DNA from: an uncultured Porphyromonadaceae bacterium
Lineage (GTDB): Bacteria > Bacteroidota > Bacteroidia > Bacteroidales > Muribaculaceae
Length of the DNA stretch: 64,000 nucleotides
Assembly: GCA_946414395.1 (NCBI GenBank)
Contig: CAMKOE010000011.1
Location: 1 to 64,000, forward strand
Direction of reading: 5' to 3'
Made by a program: the position numbers and the translations under genes. The notes beneath the pieces were generated by a model, which saw only the letters and a program-made list of their open reading frames with translations, was not told the origin of the DNA and did no database searches. Below are positions 16,765 through 23,840 of this stretch, in pieces. Position 1 is the stretch's first letter. Each line of letters starts with the position of its first letter.

Positions 16765-17709
16765 CTATGATTGTGTTGATGATAAATACTCGTGGAGGAT
16801 GCGCTTGGCATTATCGCGGTCGAGGCAGAGTTGCTGCTTGAGTTCGTCCAGGCCGCACATCTTGAACTCGAGGCGCAGGAAACTGATGAACTCCAGCGAG
16901 ATGTCCTCGCCATAGATGTCATCTTCAAAGTCAAACAGGTTGACCTCGATGCTCAGTTGGTCACCATTGTCAAGGGTGGGACGCTTGCCGATGTTGGCCA
17001 TGCCCTGCAGCATCTGCCCCTTGACATGGGCAAGTACGGCATAGGCGCCGTTGTGGGGCAGCAGCAGGTCGGGGGCAATCTCGCCCACATTGGCAGTGGG
17101 GAAGCCCAGGCCGCGACCATTGTGGAATCCATGAACCACCTTGCCCTCGATGATGTGGGGACGGCCCATGCAGTGCATCGCATCTACCACGCGGCCTGCC
17201 GAAATGAGACCGCGGATGATGGTGGAACTCACGGGGGCATACTGGCCTAGGTACTCAGGTGCCTTCACGACCTTGACGCCCAGTTGCTCACCATGGCGGC
17301 AATAGTCCTCAAATGTCTCCCTCTTGTCGTGACCGAAGCGGTGATTATATCCGGCCACCAGCACGGCAACGCCATAGCGGTCGCGCAGCAGCCTGATGAA
17401 TTGCGCCGAACTCAGACCAGCCAACTCGGCCGAGAAGTCCAGCGGAAGCAGCAGGTCGGGATTCAGTTCACCCAGGTGCTTCAACCGGTCGGCAAGCGGC
17501 ATGATGAGTTTGAATGACGTGTCGTCACGCAGCACCTGGCGCGGATGCCGCAGGAAGGTAATCACCAGCGACTGCAGGCCCAGTGCCGCGGACTGTTGAT
17601 TGAGAAAATCGACCAGAGTGGCGTGGCCGCGATGGACTCCGTCAAACATGCCTATTGTGGCGACTGTGCTGCCTGCAGACAGTCGGTCGTTCTCAACGAG
17701 AATCTTCAT
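16765..17709 (-). CDS. ribF: Bifunctional riboflavin kinase/FAD synthetase
   Basis: Makes FMN and FAD from riboflavin. The N-terminal adenylyltransferase domain opens with TIGMFDGVHRGH (residues about 19-30, nucleotidyltransferase HxGH-type motif as HRGH) and includes GYNHRFGHDKR; the C-terminal flavokinase domain from about residue 175 has GRGLGFPTANV and the NIGKRPT loop. Length of 314 residues is standard. The FAD product is required by the neighbouring NadB. A hairpin lies upstream, so transcription probably starts in the short gap before it or reads through from the dehydrogenase gene. Confidence 0.95.
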   Translation of the reverse strand: MKILVENDRLSAGSTVATIGMFDGVHRGHATLVDFLNQQSAALGLQSLVITFLRHPRQVLRDDTSFKLIMPLADRLKHLGELNPDLLLPLDFSAELAGLSSAQFIRLLRDRYGVAVLVAGYNHRFGHDKRETFEDYCRHGEQLGVKVVKAPEYLGQYAPVSSTIIRGLISAGRVVDAMHCMGRPHIIEGKVVHGFHNGRGLGFPTANVGEIAPDLLLPHNGAYAVLAHVKGQMLQGMANIGKRPTLDNGDQLSIEVNLFDFEDDIYGEDISLEFISFLRLEFKMCGLDELKQQLCLDRDNAKRILHEYLSSTQS

Positions 17710-17732
17710 TCCTGAAAAAAGTGTGAGTATTA

Positions 17733-17768
17733 TAAAAAAGTGGACCCCTGTGAAAAGACATCCACTTC
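17733..17768 (-). terminator. Terminator of the short-chain dehydrogenase gene
   Basis: On the minus strand AAGTGGA and TCCACTT form a short stem followed directly by six T residues. It sits just past the stop at 17776 and before ribF. Confidence 0.6.
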
Positions 17769-17775
17769 ATTCAGT

Positions 17776-18645
17776 TTATTTCTTGTCTGTATCGAGATGC
17801 TCTTTCAAGATGCGCATCGTGTCGTTGCACACGCGGATGAACATCTCGCGGTTCTTGAGCATCGTTGATGTCTTCACCTGCTTGTCGGCCCCCGAGAACA
17901 GGTAGCCCGTGTCCTTGCTCTCAAGAGCGCGGAAGGTGGGCACCACTCCAGCCTCCGGGCTGGGAATGTTGCGGCTCAGGTAGTCGGGCACGCGGTCCAT
18001 CCAGCGCGACATGGCCAGGGCGCCGCTCTTCAACAGGCCCGGGTTCACGCAGTTCACTGACACGCGGCGCGTCTTCATCACGCTCGACATGTATATCGAG
18101 AACAACGTCAGGGCCAGTTTGCTCTGAGCATAGGCACCCCAGGGCGTGAAATGGGACACGGCGGGGAATTCATAGGGCAACGATACCAGGCGGCGCGATA
18201 CCGAGGTGGACAGGATGATGTGACCGCCTTCCAGAATCAGGGGATAGACCTGCATCGACAGGAGCACTGTGCTCAGGTAGTTGACCTGCACCGAGTGCTC
18301 AAACCCGTCAACCGAAATCTCGCTGCGGCGCGGCAGCAGGCCGGCATTGTTGATCAGGGCCGCAACAGGGCGGTTCAGAGCGCGCAGGCGCTTCACGAAG
18401 TCGTTGACCAGGTCAAAGGAGTTGAGGTCGAGTTGCAGGCAGGTAATGTCCTTGTTGCGGGTCACCGAGCGCAGTTGTGCGGCATAGTTTTCTGCCTTCT
18501 GGATATCACGGCTGGCCAGCAGCACGGCCTTGCCCTGCTCGGCCAGTTTGCGCGTGATCACGCTTCCCATGCTGTCGGTCGAGCCGGTCACTATATACAA
18601 CGGCTTCACATCGGCTCCCGGCACTTTATCGTTATCGGTCATCAT
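17776..18645 (-). CDS. Short-chain dehydrogenase/reductase
   Basis: A 289-residue classical-type SDR. The dinucleotide motif is VTGSTDSMG (residues 19-27), with one glycine of TGxxxGxG replaced by serine; NNAG (98-101) and the catalytic Y171-x3-K175 (YAQSK) are intact, so oxidoreductase activity is likely. The overall layout, with a helix-rich insert before the last strand (PDYLSRNIPSPEAGVV), resembles retinol/protochlorophyllide-type SDRs. Substrate unknown. Start chosen at MMTDNDK; an upstream ATG at 18678 would overlap the likely promoter. Single-gene unit ended by a hairpin. Confidence 0.82.
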   Translation of the reverse strand: MMTDNDKVPGADVKPLYIVTGSTDSMGSVITRKLAEQGKAVLLASRDIQKAENYAAQLRSVTRNKDITCLQLDLNSFDLVNDFVKRLRALNRPVAALINNAGLLPRRSEISVDGFEHSVQVNYLSTVLLSMQVYPLILEGGHIILSTSVSRRLVSLPYEFPAVSHFTPWGAYAQSKLALTLFSIYMSSVMKTRRVSVNCVNPGLLKSGALAMSRWMDRVPDYLSRNIPSPEAGVVPTFRALESKDTGYLFSGADKQVKTSTMLKNREMFIRVCNDTMRILKEHLDTDKK

Positions 18646-18682
18646 ATTCGTTTCAATTAAGTGTTTATGTCGTTCCAACTTG

Positions 18683-18690
18683 CAAAGTTA
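18683..18690 (-). promoter_or_regulatory. Likely -7 box of the short-chain dehydrogenase
   Basis: TAACTTTG on the minus strand, 37 bases before the start at 18645. No good -33 box at consensus spacing. Confidence 0.45.
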
Positions 18691-18698
18691 CAAAACTT

Positions 18699-18923
18699 AT
18701 GCCAAAGCGCCCACATTCGGGGGGCAAAAAATCACTTGACATTAAACTTTCCCAAAAATTGTACTGGAACCCGTGTGTGACCATCGACGGCCATCAGGAC
18801 GGAACGACGCCATTTGATTTCTATGCCAGTGATGCCCGCGACACCCGCTACATCATCAACATTGAGGGCATTGCCAGCGACGGCACGCCCTTCAAGGCCA
18901 CCCGCGCCATCGACAAGCGTTAA
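18699..18923 (+). pseudogene. Remnant of the C-terminus of a large surface protein
   Basis: A 74-codon frame whose last 50 residues (LYWNPCVTIDG, then DFYASDARDTRYIINIEG and DGTPFKA) resemble the very end of large Bacteroidota extracytoplasmic proteins of the macroglobulin/carboxypeptidase-regulatory type, which finish with a YWNP...FYNSD...IEG-like segment. There is no signal peptide, no upstream body of the protein, and the beginning overlaps the promoter region of the divergent dehydrogenase. I read it as the tail of a deleted gene; it could instead be a short expressed protein. Confidence 0.4.
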
Positions 18924-18972
18924 AAGCAACACCCTAACTGTCAAAAATATAACTTTTCTGGCATAATTGTTT

Positions 18973-18980
18973 TATCTTTG
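18973..18980 (+). promoter_or_regulatory. Likely -7 box of the esterase gene
   Basis: TATCTTTG fits TAnnTTTG and is 22 bases before the ATG at 19003. A T-rich stretch at 18954-18960 may supply the -33 contact but spacing is short. Confidence 0.45.
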
Positions 18981-19002
18981 CACGGATAAAACGTGATACA
19001 TT

Positions 19003-19944
19003 ATGGCAGCAGAGAAAAAGAAAAGGAAGAAATGGCCGTGGATCGTGCTGGCGATAGTCGTCCTGATGGTTGCCCTGGCGGCATGGTTCATGAGGCCGCC
19101 AGACAACTCCGTCATCTTCGCCAGCAAAGGGACGCTGGAACGGTTCCCGCAGTTCAAGTCACAGTATGTTGAGCCACGCGACGTGATCGTGTGGATGCCG
19201 CTTGACTACCATAACGAAGACTCGGTCGACGTGGTGTACATGCACGATGGGCAGATGCTCTTTGACGCCGCGGCGACGTGGAATCACCAGGAGTGGCGCG
19301 CCGATGAGGTGACCGACAGCCTGTTACAGGCAGGCTTAATCAGGCCCTGCATCATTGTGGGCATTTTTAACACAAGCGACCGTCTCACCGAGTATTTCCC
19401 GGCCAAGGCGTCGCAACATGTTCCCGATGCCGTGAAACAGGAGGCTGAATTGGAAAAACTGGGCAGTGACAACTACCTGAAATTTATCGTCGAGGAATTG
19501 AAACCCTTCATCGACGAGTATTACAAGCCATTGACCTCCCGCGAGCACACCTTCATGATGGGTTCCAGCATGGGCGGGCTGATCTCGCTCTATGCCCTGT
19601 GCGAATATCCCCAGGTGTTTGGCGGTGTGGCCTGCCTGTCATCACACCTGTCGATGGCCCATTTGCCTGATGGCTTTGACGGCGAGTCTTGGGCAACGGG
19701 GTTCAGGGAATATGTGGCACATCATCTTCCTGAGGCTAACGGCAGCCTCATCTATATGGATCACGGCACAGAGGACTTTGATGCCGACTATGGCAAGTAC
19801 CAGCAACCCCTCGACAGTGTCATCAGGGGCAAGGGCTGGGATGCATCACACTACATGACCCGCGTGTATCCTGGCCACCGGCACCGCGAAACCAGTTGGG
19901 CCGAGCGCCTCGACCAGCCGCTACTGTTCCTGCTGGGGAGATAA
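19003..19944 (+). CDS. Membrane-anchored alpha/beta-hydrolase esterase
   Basis: A 313-residue protein with a positively charged N-terminus and one membrane helix (about 11-29), placing the catalytic domain outside the cytoplasmic membrane. The domain is of the putative esterase type (enterochelin esterase/feruloyl-esterase-like): DVVYMHDGQMLFD near 67, nucleophile S189 in GSSMGG (187-192), and a late histidine in the PGHRHRE segment. Substrates in this family include acylated sugars and polysaccharide esters; which one applies here is unknown. No polysaccharide utilisation genes adjoin it. Confidence 0.8.
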   Translation: MAAEKKKRKKWPWIVLAIVVLMVALAAWFMRPPDNSVIFASKGTLERFPQFKSQYVEPRDVIVWMPLDYHNEDSVDVVYMHDGQMLFDAAATWNHQEWRADEVTDSLLQAGLIRPCIIVGIFNTSDRLTEYFPAKASQHVPDAVKQEAELEKLGSDNYLKFIVEELKPFIDEYYKPLTSREHTFMMGSSMGGLISLYALCEYPQVFGGVACLSSHLSMAHLPDGFDGESWATGFREYVAHHLPEANGSLIYMDHGTEDFDADYGKYQQPLDSVIRGKGWDASHYMTRVYPGHRHRETSWAERLDQPLLFLLGR

Positions 19945-19954
19945 AGCCATTGGT

Positions 19955-19986
19955 TTTGGACATGTGGCCAAGTTGATGTAACTTTG
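19955..19986 (+). promoter_or_regulatory. Promoter upstream of palindromic repeat and psuK
   Basis: TTTG (19955-19958), 20-base spacer, TAACTTTG (19979-19986), an excellent consensus match. The nearest plus-strand gene is psuK at 20175, so the transcript would carry the whole palindromic element (20010-20140) in a leader of about 180 bases. Confidence 0.6.
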
Positions 19987-20009
19987 CAGCCGAAAAAAAA
20001 ATAGGAAGC

Positions 20010-20140
20010 GATATAGCAGTTGGCCCTGAAAAGTTTTTTAATGCTAGTTTCGTTAAGAAAAACGTATTTCACGAGCAATATTTAAAAATAATTCGTGTGA
20101 TTGGCATCAGCCCCGCAGGGTTCGGGTCAACATCTATATC
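20010..20140. repeat. Palindromic intergenic repeat, copy 1
   Basis: A 131-base element with inverted ends (GATATAGCAGTTGGCCC at the left, its near complement GGGTCAACATCTATATC at the right) and further internal complementarity (TCACGA against TCGTGTGA). About nine in ten bases match copy 2 at 26341-26484. No open frame. Lies between the esterase and psuK. Confidence 0.8.
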
Positions 20141-20174
20141 ATTGCCAAATAAGTAACAAGACTCTCTTGAGGAC

Positions 20175-21074
20175 ATGAGTGGATATATAACGGTCATCGG
20201 GGGCGTGAACATGGACATCTCGGCGGCATTGACGGCGCCGTTTGTCCCTGCCGATTCCGTCCCCGGACAGGTGACACTGGGGTGCGGCGGTGTGGCACGC
20301 AACATCGCCCACAACCTGCTGCTGGCAGGTCATGAAGTGAAATTTGTGAGCATCTTTGGCGGCGAGACCTTCGGCGAGATGTGTCACCGCGAGTGTGAGG
20401 CCATCGGCCTGGACTTGTCGTTGAGCGAGCGCCGTGAGGGCCTGCGCAACGGCCTGTACCTGTGTGTCAACGACCAGACGGGCGACATGATTGCCGCCGT
20501 GGCCGACACCGACATCATCGACCACATCACCCCCGCCTTTCTGGAGGCACGCATCGATGCCATCAACGCTTCGGCGGCCGCCGTGGCCGACACCAACATC
20601 TCGATGCAATCCCTGTGTTACCTCATCGACCACTGCACGGCGCCGCTGTATATCGACACCGTGAGCACCGCCAAGGCGCCACGCGTCATCAAGGCCCTGC
20701 AGCAGAGCCACCGCCACCACCTGCATGCCCTGAAACTCAACCTCATCGAGGCCCAAGAGGTCACCCGCCACAACACCGCCCAGCAGGCGGCCCAGTGCCT
20801 GGTGGAGATGGGCGTCGGCGAGGTGTATATCACCCTGGGGAGCGACGGCGTGTATTGCGGCAACGGTGTTGCCAGCCGGCATCTCAACGCCATTCCCTCA
20901 CGCGTCATCAACACCACCGGGGCTGGCGATGCCTTCATCGCCGGAATCGTCCACGCTGCCCTGCAGGGAATACCGTTCCCCGACAATGCGCTGGTGGGGC
21001 TCAAGGCTGCTCATGCCACCCTGCTATCGACCCAGACCGTCAATCCCGACCTCAACAACTACCTGAACTCATAA
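20175..21074 (+). CDS. psuK: Pseudouridine kinase (PfkB family)
   Basis: Phosphorylates pseudouridine to pseudouridine 5'-phosphate. The 299-residue PfkB/ribokinase fold protein shows the N-terminal GGVNMDI (9-15), the GCGGVARNIAHNL substrate-site segment near 36-48, and the C-terminal anion-hole/catalytic TTGAGDAF with base D252. PfkB sugar specificity cannot be read directly; the assignment rests on its immediate neighbour psuG, 65 bases downstream, which consumes the product. No nucleoside transporter gene adjoins the pair. Confidence 0.88.
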   Translation: MSGYITVIGGVNMDISAALTAPFVPADSVPGQVTLGCGGVARNIAHNLLLAGHEVKFVSIFGGETFGEMCHRECEAIGLDLSLSERREGLRNGLYLCVNDQTGDMIAAVADTDIIDHITPAFLEARIDAINASAAAVADTNISMQSLCYLIDHCTAPLYIDTVSTAKAPRVIKALQQSHRHHLHALKLNLIEAQEVTRHNTAQQAAQCLVEMGVGEVYITLGSDGVYCGNGVASRHLNAIPSRVINTTGAGDAFIAGIVHAALQGIPFPDNALVGLKAAHATLLSTQTVNPDLNNYLNS

Positions 21075-21080
21075 TTACTA

Positions 21081-21116
21081 TCTAGAGTATCTGGAAATTC
21101 TGGAATGTCTAGAGAA
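21081..21116. repeat. Nine-base TCTAGA-type tandem repeat, copy 2
   Basis: Four contiguous 9-base units, TCTAGAGTA, TCTGGAAAT, TCTGGAATG, TCTAGAGAA, fill the gap between psuK and psuG. Outer units carry TCTAGA and inner ones TCTGGA, making the array roughly symmetric. Confidence 0.7.
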
Positions 21117-21139
21117 AGCCAATAAAATAAAGAAAAGTC

Positions 21140-22051
21140 ATGAACCAATACCTATCCATCTCACCCGAAGTGCGGCAGGCACTTGACGAGGGACGCCCTG
21201 TAGTTGCCCTCGAGTCCACCATCATCTCCCACGGTATGCCCTATCCCCAAAACGTGGAAACGGCGCTGAAGGTGGAGCAGACCATCCGCGAGGGGGGAGC
21301 GGTCCCCGCCACCATCGCCATCATCGGCGGACGGCTCAAGGCCGGTTGCACCCCCGAGGAAATCGAGTACCTGGGCAAGAAAGGCCAGGCCGTGACCAAG
21401 GCCTCACGCCGCGACCTGCCCGTGCTCATCGCCCGCGGCCAGGACGGCGCTACCACTGTGACCACGACAATGATTATCGCTGCGATGGCGGGCATCAAGG
21501 TCTTTGCCACCGGCGGCATCGGTGGCGTGCACCGCGGTGCCGAGACCACCATGGACATCAGTGCCGACCTCGAGGAACTCGCCATGACACCCGTCATGGT
21601 CATCTGTGCCGGAGCCAAGTCAATTCTTGACCTGGGACTGACGCTGGAATACCTCGAGACCAAGGGTGTTCCCGTCATCGGCTACGGCACCGAGGAACTG
21701 CCAGCCTTCTATACCCGACACAGCGGCTACAAGGTGGATTACCGCATCGACACGCCCGAGGAACTCGCGGCAGCATTCAGAGCCAAACTGGACATGGGCC
21801 TGCAAGGCGGCATGCTCGTGACCAATCCCATCCCCGAGCAATACTCCATGCCTGCCGATGTCATCAACAGCGCCATTGACGAGGCCATCGCCGAGGCCAA
21901 CCGCCTGGGCATCCGCGGCAAGGAGACGACCCCCTTCCTGCTGGCCAAGGTCAAGGACCTCACCGGAGGCGACAGCCTGGAGAGCAACATCCAGTTGGTG
22001 CTCAACAATGCCCGCCTGGCCGCCAAGACCGCCGCGGCACTCGTCCAGTGA
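21140..22051 (+). CDS. psuG: Pseudouridine-5'-phosphate glycosidase
   Basis: Cleaves the C-glycosidic bond of pseudouridine 5'-phosphate to uracil and ribose 5-phosphate. The 303-residue protein carries ALESTIISHGMPYPQN (23-38) and FATGGIGGVHRGAE. E25, K87 and K160 fall at a constant offset of six from the E. coli PsuG catalytic residues Glu31, Lys93 and Lys166, so the active site is complete. Released uracil could be salvaged by the upp product encoded at 16.1 kb. Forms an operon with psuK. Confidence 0.95.
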   Translation: MNQYLSISPEVRQALDEGRPVVALESTIISHGMPYPQNVETALKVEQTIREGGAVPATIAIIGGRLKAGCTPEEIEYLGKKGQAVTKASRRDLPVLIARGQDGATTVTTTMIIAAMAGIKVFATGGIGGVHRGAETTMDISADLEELAMTPVMVICAGAKSILDLGLTLEYLETKGVPVIGYGTEELPAFYTRHSGYKVDYRIDTPEELAAAFRAKLDMGLQGGMLVTNPIPEQYSMPADVINSAIDEAIAEANRLGIRGKETTPFLLAKVKDLTGGDSLESNIQLVLNNARLAAKTAAALVQ

Positions 22052-22219
22052 CCCCGCGACACGCGCGACAATCGGCTCGACAAACCCATGAAGTTGGCCA
22101 GTGGCGAGCCACAATTTCATTTTTTTGGCAAAAAAAGCCATTGTTTTGTGCAAAATAGGTACTTTTGTAGTTTGAAATTAAACTACGTTTAAAACCGGTA
22201 AAAAAACAGAATTGATATT

Positions 22220-23677
22220 ATGAGATGTCAACATTGCGGACATGGGGTTCCCGACGATTCGGCCTTCTGTAACCGATGCGGCTACCGCATGAGTAAAGAA
22301 GTCATGTGTGACTATTGCCACAAGCCCATGCCTTCAACATCAGTATTCTGCCCCCACTGCGGCAAGGCAGTCAGCAATGCCATGAACATTGCCAGTAGCG
22401 AGACAGCAAGCAACCCTGCAGCCCCCGGCAGGCCTCAAGGGCAAACCTATAACGAGCAGCGCCGCGCCGCCCAGCAGGCGACACGCCAGCCTGCCAATGC
22501 CTGGCAGCAGCCCGTCGAGGACGATGACGATGATGACGACAATGGCGGCGGCTCCAACTTCAACCGCAACCTGATTATCGGCATCGTGCTGGCGGTCATT
22601 GCCATCGCACTGCTGAGCCTCATGCGCCACTGCAACAGCCAGGAGAACGACAGGCTCGAAGCCCGTGCCGACAGCGCTGCCATCATCGCCGACGGCAGTC
22701 AGGACCCCGTGGCAGTGCTCACTGCCGAGTTGAGCCGTAATGCCCTGAGCGACGATAAGGCCTACACGGGTTGTGCCGTGCGCTTTGCCAGCACCGACCC
22801 CGACACGCCCGAACGCATTGTCGGCGTCACCTACAAGGACGACACCGACCGCCCCTTCATCAAGGTGTATAACCTCACCCGCGATGGAGGCGGCTGGAAG
22901 ACCGAACTGGGCCAGACCAAGTATTTTGACGGCCGCAGCATCATCATGGACAACAGTTCACTCATCGCCGATGCCATGAACGTGCCCCGCGCCGTGAGCC
23001 TCGACGGCAAGCAATACCTCTACTTTGCCTTCCTCAACCACTTGAAAGGCGCTGGCGAGGGCGGCAACGGCAGGGTGACGTTGTGCCTCTATGACGTCGA
23101 TGGCAAGAAACTGAACACCCTCACCTATGACGGCAAGATACGCTCCCGCACCGATGGCCGACAGTATGTTTACTGCCGCGGTCCGCTCGAGAGCACCAAC
23201 ACCAGTGAGAGGCGCTTCCTGCAGCAGGAGGCCGCCAGCATCGGTGCCATCCATGTAGCCACCCAGGAAGAGATCGACGCCGAGGAGCAAGCCAAGGCCG
23301 AGGAAGAGGAGCAGAAGGCCCTCGAGGGTGAGGAGAATGCCGACGCCAAGTGGGATCACGACAACGCCGAGAACATGGACAAACTCAAGGAAGGCGGCGA
23401 AGTGAAGATGAAGCCCACCCAGTATGACAAGCCCATCATCAACATGAAGGAAATCAAGGAGAAGTTGGAAAATGACCGCTACCTTGTATTCCTCGACACC
23501 AAGGGCTCGGTTGTCGGCTTCAACAAGAGCAGCCGCAAGTATTTCACCATCTATGGAGGCAAGAACGGAGCCGCATCGGGCATCAGTTTCAATGGTGACA
23601 ACAGCGTGCACATCAAGACCTCCAACGGCGCCATCACCTATGATCTGGTGCATGACAAGGCAAAGAGCGGTAATTAA
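22220..23677 (+). CDS. Double zinc-ribbon membrane protein
   Basis: A 485-residue protein with two N-terminal zinc ribbons (C3-x2-C6 with C17-x2-C20; C30-x2-C33 with C44-x2-C47), a Gln/Ala/Pro-rich linker, an Asp run (about 101-107), one membrane helix (118-135) and a large C-terminal region on the far side of the membrane. That region has a basic-residue-poor, DxxKxY-rich look, an acidic coiled segment (about 350-400) and a terminal globular part (KFFTIYGGKNG-like). No enzyme motif is recognised. Architecture suggests a membrane-anchored sensor or assembly factor, unproven. Confidence 0.7.
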   Translation: MRCQHCGHGVPDDSAFCNRCGYRMSKEVMCDYCHKPMPSTSVFCPHCGKAVSNAMNIASSETASNPAAPGRPQGQTYNEQRRAAQQATRQPANAWQQPVEDDDDDDDNGGGSNFNRNLIIGIVLAVIAIALLSLMRHCNSQENDRLEARADSAAIIADGSQDPVAVLTAELSRNALSDDKAYTGCAVRFASTDPDTPERIVGVTYKDDTDRPFIKVYNLTRDGGGWKTELGQTKYFDGRSIIMDNSSLIADAMNVPRAVSLDGKQYLYFAFLNHLKGAGEGGNGRVTLCLYDVDGKKLNTLTYDGKIRSRTDGRQYVYCRGPLESTNTSERRFLQQEAASIGAIHVATQEEIDAEEQAKAEEEEQKALEGEENADAKWDHDNAENMDKLKEGGEVKMKPTQYDKPIINMKEIKEKLENDRYLVFLDTKGSVVGFNKSSRKYFTIYGGKNGAASGISFNGDNSVHIKTSNGAITYDLVHDKAKSGN

Positions 23678-23689
23678 CAATCCACAGCA

Positions 23690-23800
23690 ATGACACCCGA
23701 GCGACGCTATTACACCTGGTTCTTTCTCAAGTTGGACCTCATCCTGGCTGGGCTGCTGGCCCTGCTGTGGTGGCTCAACAACGTCGTGTTTGCGGGTTAA
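23690..23800 (+). CDS. 36-residue single-helix membrane protein
   Basis: A short frame beginning MTPERRYYTWFFLK and containing one strongly hydrophobic helix (about residues 15-34, LILAGLLALLWWL). It starts 12 bases after the stop of the zinc-ribbon gene and ends 40 bases before the GNAT gene, in the same direction, and has positively charged residues ahead of the helix as expected for an N-in topology. No homologue is recognised. Codon use resembles the neighbours, which supports real translation, but evidence is limited by size. Confidence 0.55.
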   Translation: MTPERRYYTWFFLKLDLILAGLLALLWWLNNVVFAG

Positions 23801-23840
23801 ACAATAACCATCCAGGGATTAGAAACCAATAGAGACCAAC

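Noticed and set aside
20010-20140. A riboswitch in the psuK leader
   Set aside because: The sequence recurs at 26341 next to unrelated genes and without a promoter, which fits a repeat element better than a ligand-binding leader.
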